A stretch of DNA of 26,097 nt from JAFMPW01 sp040830565 (GTDB lineage Bacteria; Bacteroidota; Bacteroidia; Flavobacteriales; Flavobacteriaceae), in NCBI GenBank assembly GCA_040830565.1, contig JBFOMC010000101.1:1-26097 (forward strand). Reading direction: 5' to 3'. Positions within the stretch are counted from its first letter, which is position 1, and each line of letters opens with the position of its first letter. Made by a program: the position numbers and the translations under genes. Positions 25,501-26,097 of the stretch are shown in pieces. The notes below the pieces were generated by a model that was given only the letters and a program-made list of their open reading frames with translations, was not told the DNA's origin and made no database searches.

Positions 25501-25650
25501 TGTCGTACTTGCTGCAAGCCCTTCTTTATCACCCAAAAAGTCGTCTACCGGAATCTCTTCCGGAAATTCGTTTTGTCTTAGCCTCTCAACAATGGAATCG
25601 TTCGGAAGTAATTCCGCTTCGCTCTTCCAATATTTTTTGTTTGATGCCAT
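22501..25650 (-). CDS. actB: Alternative complex III subunit ActB, iron-sulfur molybdopterin-oxidoreductase-like protein
   Basis: A 1049-residue fusion of a molybdopterin-oxidoreductase-like domain and a four-cluster ferredoxin domain. After the conserved YWKSEAEL N-terminus comes a twin-arginine signal (NRRDFLKYVGF, Arg52-Arg53, then an Ala-rich stretch), so the folded protein is exported with its clusters. Residues about 80-750 resemble the catalytic subunit, which in characterised alternative complex III carries no molybdenum cofactor. From Cys792 the iron-sulfur part contains CTGCGACVIAC, CQHCNHAPCETVC, CVGTRYCANNC, CSMC and a late CSNAC motif, the set needed for three [4Fe-4S] and one [3Fe-4S] clusters. 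These lie between the ActC quinol site and the hemes. It is 23 bases after actA and 34 before actC. Confidence 0.97.
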   Translation of the reverse strand: MASNKKYWKSEAELLPNDSIVERLRQNEFPEEIPVDDFLGDKEGLAASTTNRRDFLKYVGFSTAAASLAACEGPVRKSIPYVVKPESIIPGVANYYATTIADGFDFASVLIKTREGRPIKVENNTDAKVGGAANARVQASVLSLYDSTRIQGPLQEGEPVEWSALDAAAKAKLGTLRNSGKQIALLTQTYASPSTDRLISEFTDAFGNVSHITYDAISEDAALSAFEARYGERALPSYDFGKAEVIVSFGADFLGDWQGGGFDSGYAKGRVPKNGKMSKHYQLEANMSLTGANADKRIPLAPSKQKVALAKLYSKLNGTSIGGDLDEAVERALDAIVREIAKNKSAAVVVTGLEDPNAQAVALSINEMLGSKAIDTASPKYVRKGNTAAVSQLIEDMKAGKVGALIMDGVNPMYTLADAAGFQEGLEQVDLSITFSTNWNETTAVSNYTAASNHYLESWGDAQLQKGHYSLMQPTIKELFDTRQFQSSLLNWMGSDKSYYDYIKETWNTSILDGGNWDKALHDGVFVPMNDVMSDTSGNADPIAAAQLETDKEDATAMEDGGEANVLPIASAVSGLASSDNEGMELVLYSKVGMGDGQQASNPWLQEFPDPISRVSWDNYVTVSKADANMLGLENWHVANGGLDGSYANITVNGVSLNNVPVLIQPGQAEGTLGLSFGYGKEVGLKEEMKVGVNAFKLYQNFANVQAATIEKAPGSHEFACIQLHNTLMGRGDIIKETTLEIFNTKDHAEWNHVPQVSLDHQEVPATTVDLWDSFDRSIGHHFNMSIDLNACTGCGACVIACTAENNVPVVGKEEVRKSRDMHWLRIDRYYSSEDTFEQDDTKKDEFSGAFESKSGFEQMEDPATNPQVAFQPVMCQHCNHAPCETVCPVAATSHGRQGQNQMAYNRCVGTRYCANNCPYKVRRFNWFLYNNNDEFDYNMNNDLGKMVINPDVNVRSRGVMEKCSMCIQMTQKTILDAKREGREIKDGEFQTACSNACSSGAIVFGDVNDSESKVAELAESNRMYHLLESVGTKPNVFYHVKVRNTDEA

Positions 25651-25673
25651 ACGATATATCTGAAATTATCTTA

Positions 25674-26097
25674 TTAATAGTGACACTTACCACATTCCAA
25701 ACCACCCATATCTGCAGCAGTAAGTTTGTCTACTCCATACTTCTTAGAAAGCTCTTCATGGATTTTGTCATAGTAAGCATTGCCTTCTATTTTCACATTG
25801 GTCTCCTGGTGGCAGTTAATACACCAACCCATGGTCAATGGAGCGAACTGACTCACAATTTCCATCTCTTCTATAGGTCCGTGACAGGTTTGACACTCTA
25901 TACCGGCAACCGAAACATGTTGAGAATGATTGAAATACACAAAATCTGGTAAGTTGTGAACTCTGACCCATTCTACAGGCTGCGTTTCACCCGTATACCT
26001 TTGGTTCTCTTCGTCCCATCCAACAGCCTTGTATAGTTTTTTGATCTCGGCAGTGTAGAATTCATTGGTATAACCATTAGCAAGATCCTCTGCGCAT
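25674..26097 (-). CDS. actA: Alternative complex III subunit ActA, multiheme cytochrome c (C-terminal part)
   Basis: The frame is open from the right window edge to the stop at 25674, so only the last 140 residues are visible and the true start lies outside. Three heme-binding motifs are present: CQTCH, CINCH and CGKCH, the last only one residue from the C-terminus (CGKCHY). YTAEIKKLYKAVGWD and VEWVRVHNLPDFVYFNHSQHV before the first visible motif are typical of the C-terminal half of the pentaheme ActA. It relays electrons on the periplasmic side, from ActB clusters to ActE or directly to the oxidase. A shorter reading starting at GTG 25940 would be an artefact, because the homologous sequence continues upstream. 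Confidence 0.93.
   Translation of the reverse strand, partial: CAEDLANGYTNEFYTAEIKKLYKAVGWDEENQRYTGETQPVEWVRVHNLPDFVYFNHSQHVSVAGIECQTCHGPIEEMEIVSQFAPLTMGWCINCHQETNVKIEGNAYYDKIHEELSKKYGVDKLTAADMGGLECGKCHY

Noticed and set aside
22501..25650. ActB as an active molybdenum enzyme
   Set aside because: Its context is alternative complex III, whose ActB is known to lack the molybdenum cofactor; only the fold is retained.
25674..25940. Separate 88-residue cytochrome starting at GTG 25940
   Set aside because: The frame stays open to the window edge and the upstream residues fit ActA, so this is the tail of a larger gene.
25500..25952. 150-codon plus-strand open frame across the actA-actB junction
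   Set aside because: It is antisense to both act genes and their signal regions, with no family resemblance.

Overview
The window looks like chromosomal DNA of a marine-type member of the Flavobacteriaceae (Bacteroidota). This rests on the alternative complex III (act) operon joined to aa3 oxidase genes, a one-protein hybrid two-component regulator with beta-propeller and Y_Y_Y sensor, DUF2807 and choice-of-anchor Q proteins, near absence of Shine-Dalgarno sequences, and TAnnTTTG-type promoter elements. The genus cannot be fixed from sequence reading alone. No tRNA, rRNA, insertion sequence, prophage or CRISPR array was seen, and no stretch over 300 bases lacks a gene.

Left part (1-4843, minus strand). 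A hybrid two-component regulator of about 1340 residues is followed, with a 20-bp overlap, by an exported amidohydrolase-like lipoprotein that runs off the left edge. The amidohydrolase has lost the metal-binding HxH motif expected after PGLID.

Accessory block (4843-9244, minus strand), bounded on the left by an intrinsic terminator. In transcription order it holds: a regulator fusing DUF4242, a degenerate class III cyclase-like domain and an AraC helix-turn-helix; a small exported DUF4242 protein; a 172-residue lipoprotein of unassigned family; and a large lipoprotein with an IPT/TIG domain and a beta-helix of nine FxxN/GGG repeats. A perfect 10-bp inverted repeat overlapping a TAnnTTTG element lies just before the exported DUF4242 gene, and half of it recurs before the next gene. 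This block is the best candidate for an undescribed system: a cytoplasmic regulator that carries the same ligand-binding fold as the envelope protein next to it.

Central part (9245-15249). ruvB (minus) diverges from pckA (plus). pckA is followed by a strong terminator and an acyl-CoA oxidase/dehydrogenase gene (plus), which meets a DUF2807 gene (minus) tail to tail with a 4-base overlap.

Right part (15315-26097, minus strand). A tight respiratory operon, actA(partial)-actB-actC-actD-actE-actF-coxB-coxA, ends at an intrinsic terminator. The complex passes electrons from quinol through the ActA/ActE hemes to an aa3 oxidase. CoxA keeps the heme, CuB and proton-channel residues and CoxB keeps the CuA ligands. 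Oddities are a helix-hairpin-helix tail on ActC, His-rich segments in CoxA and ActF, a Glu-to-Lys change inside the CuA loop, and no cox subunit III or IV genes here.
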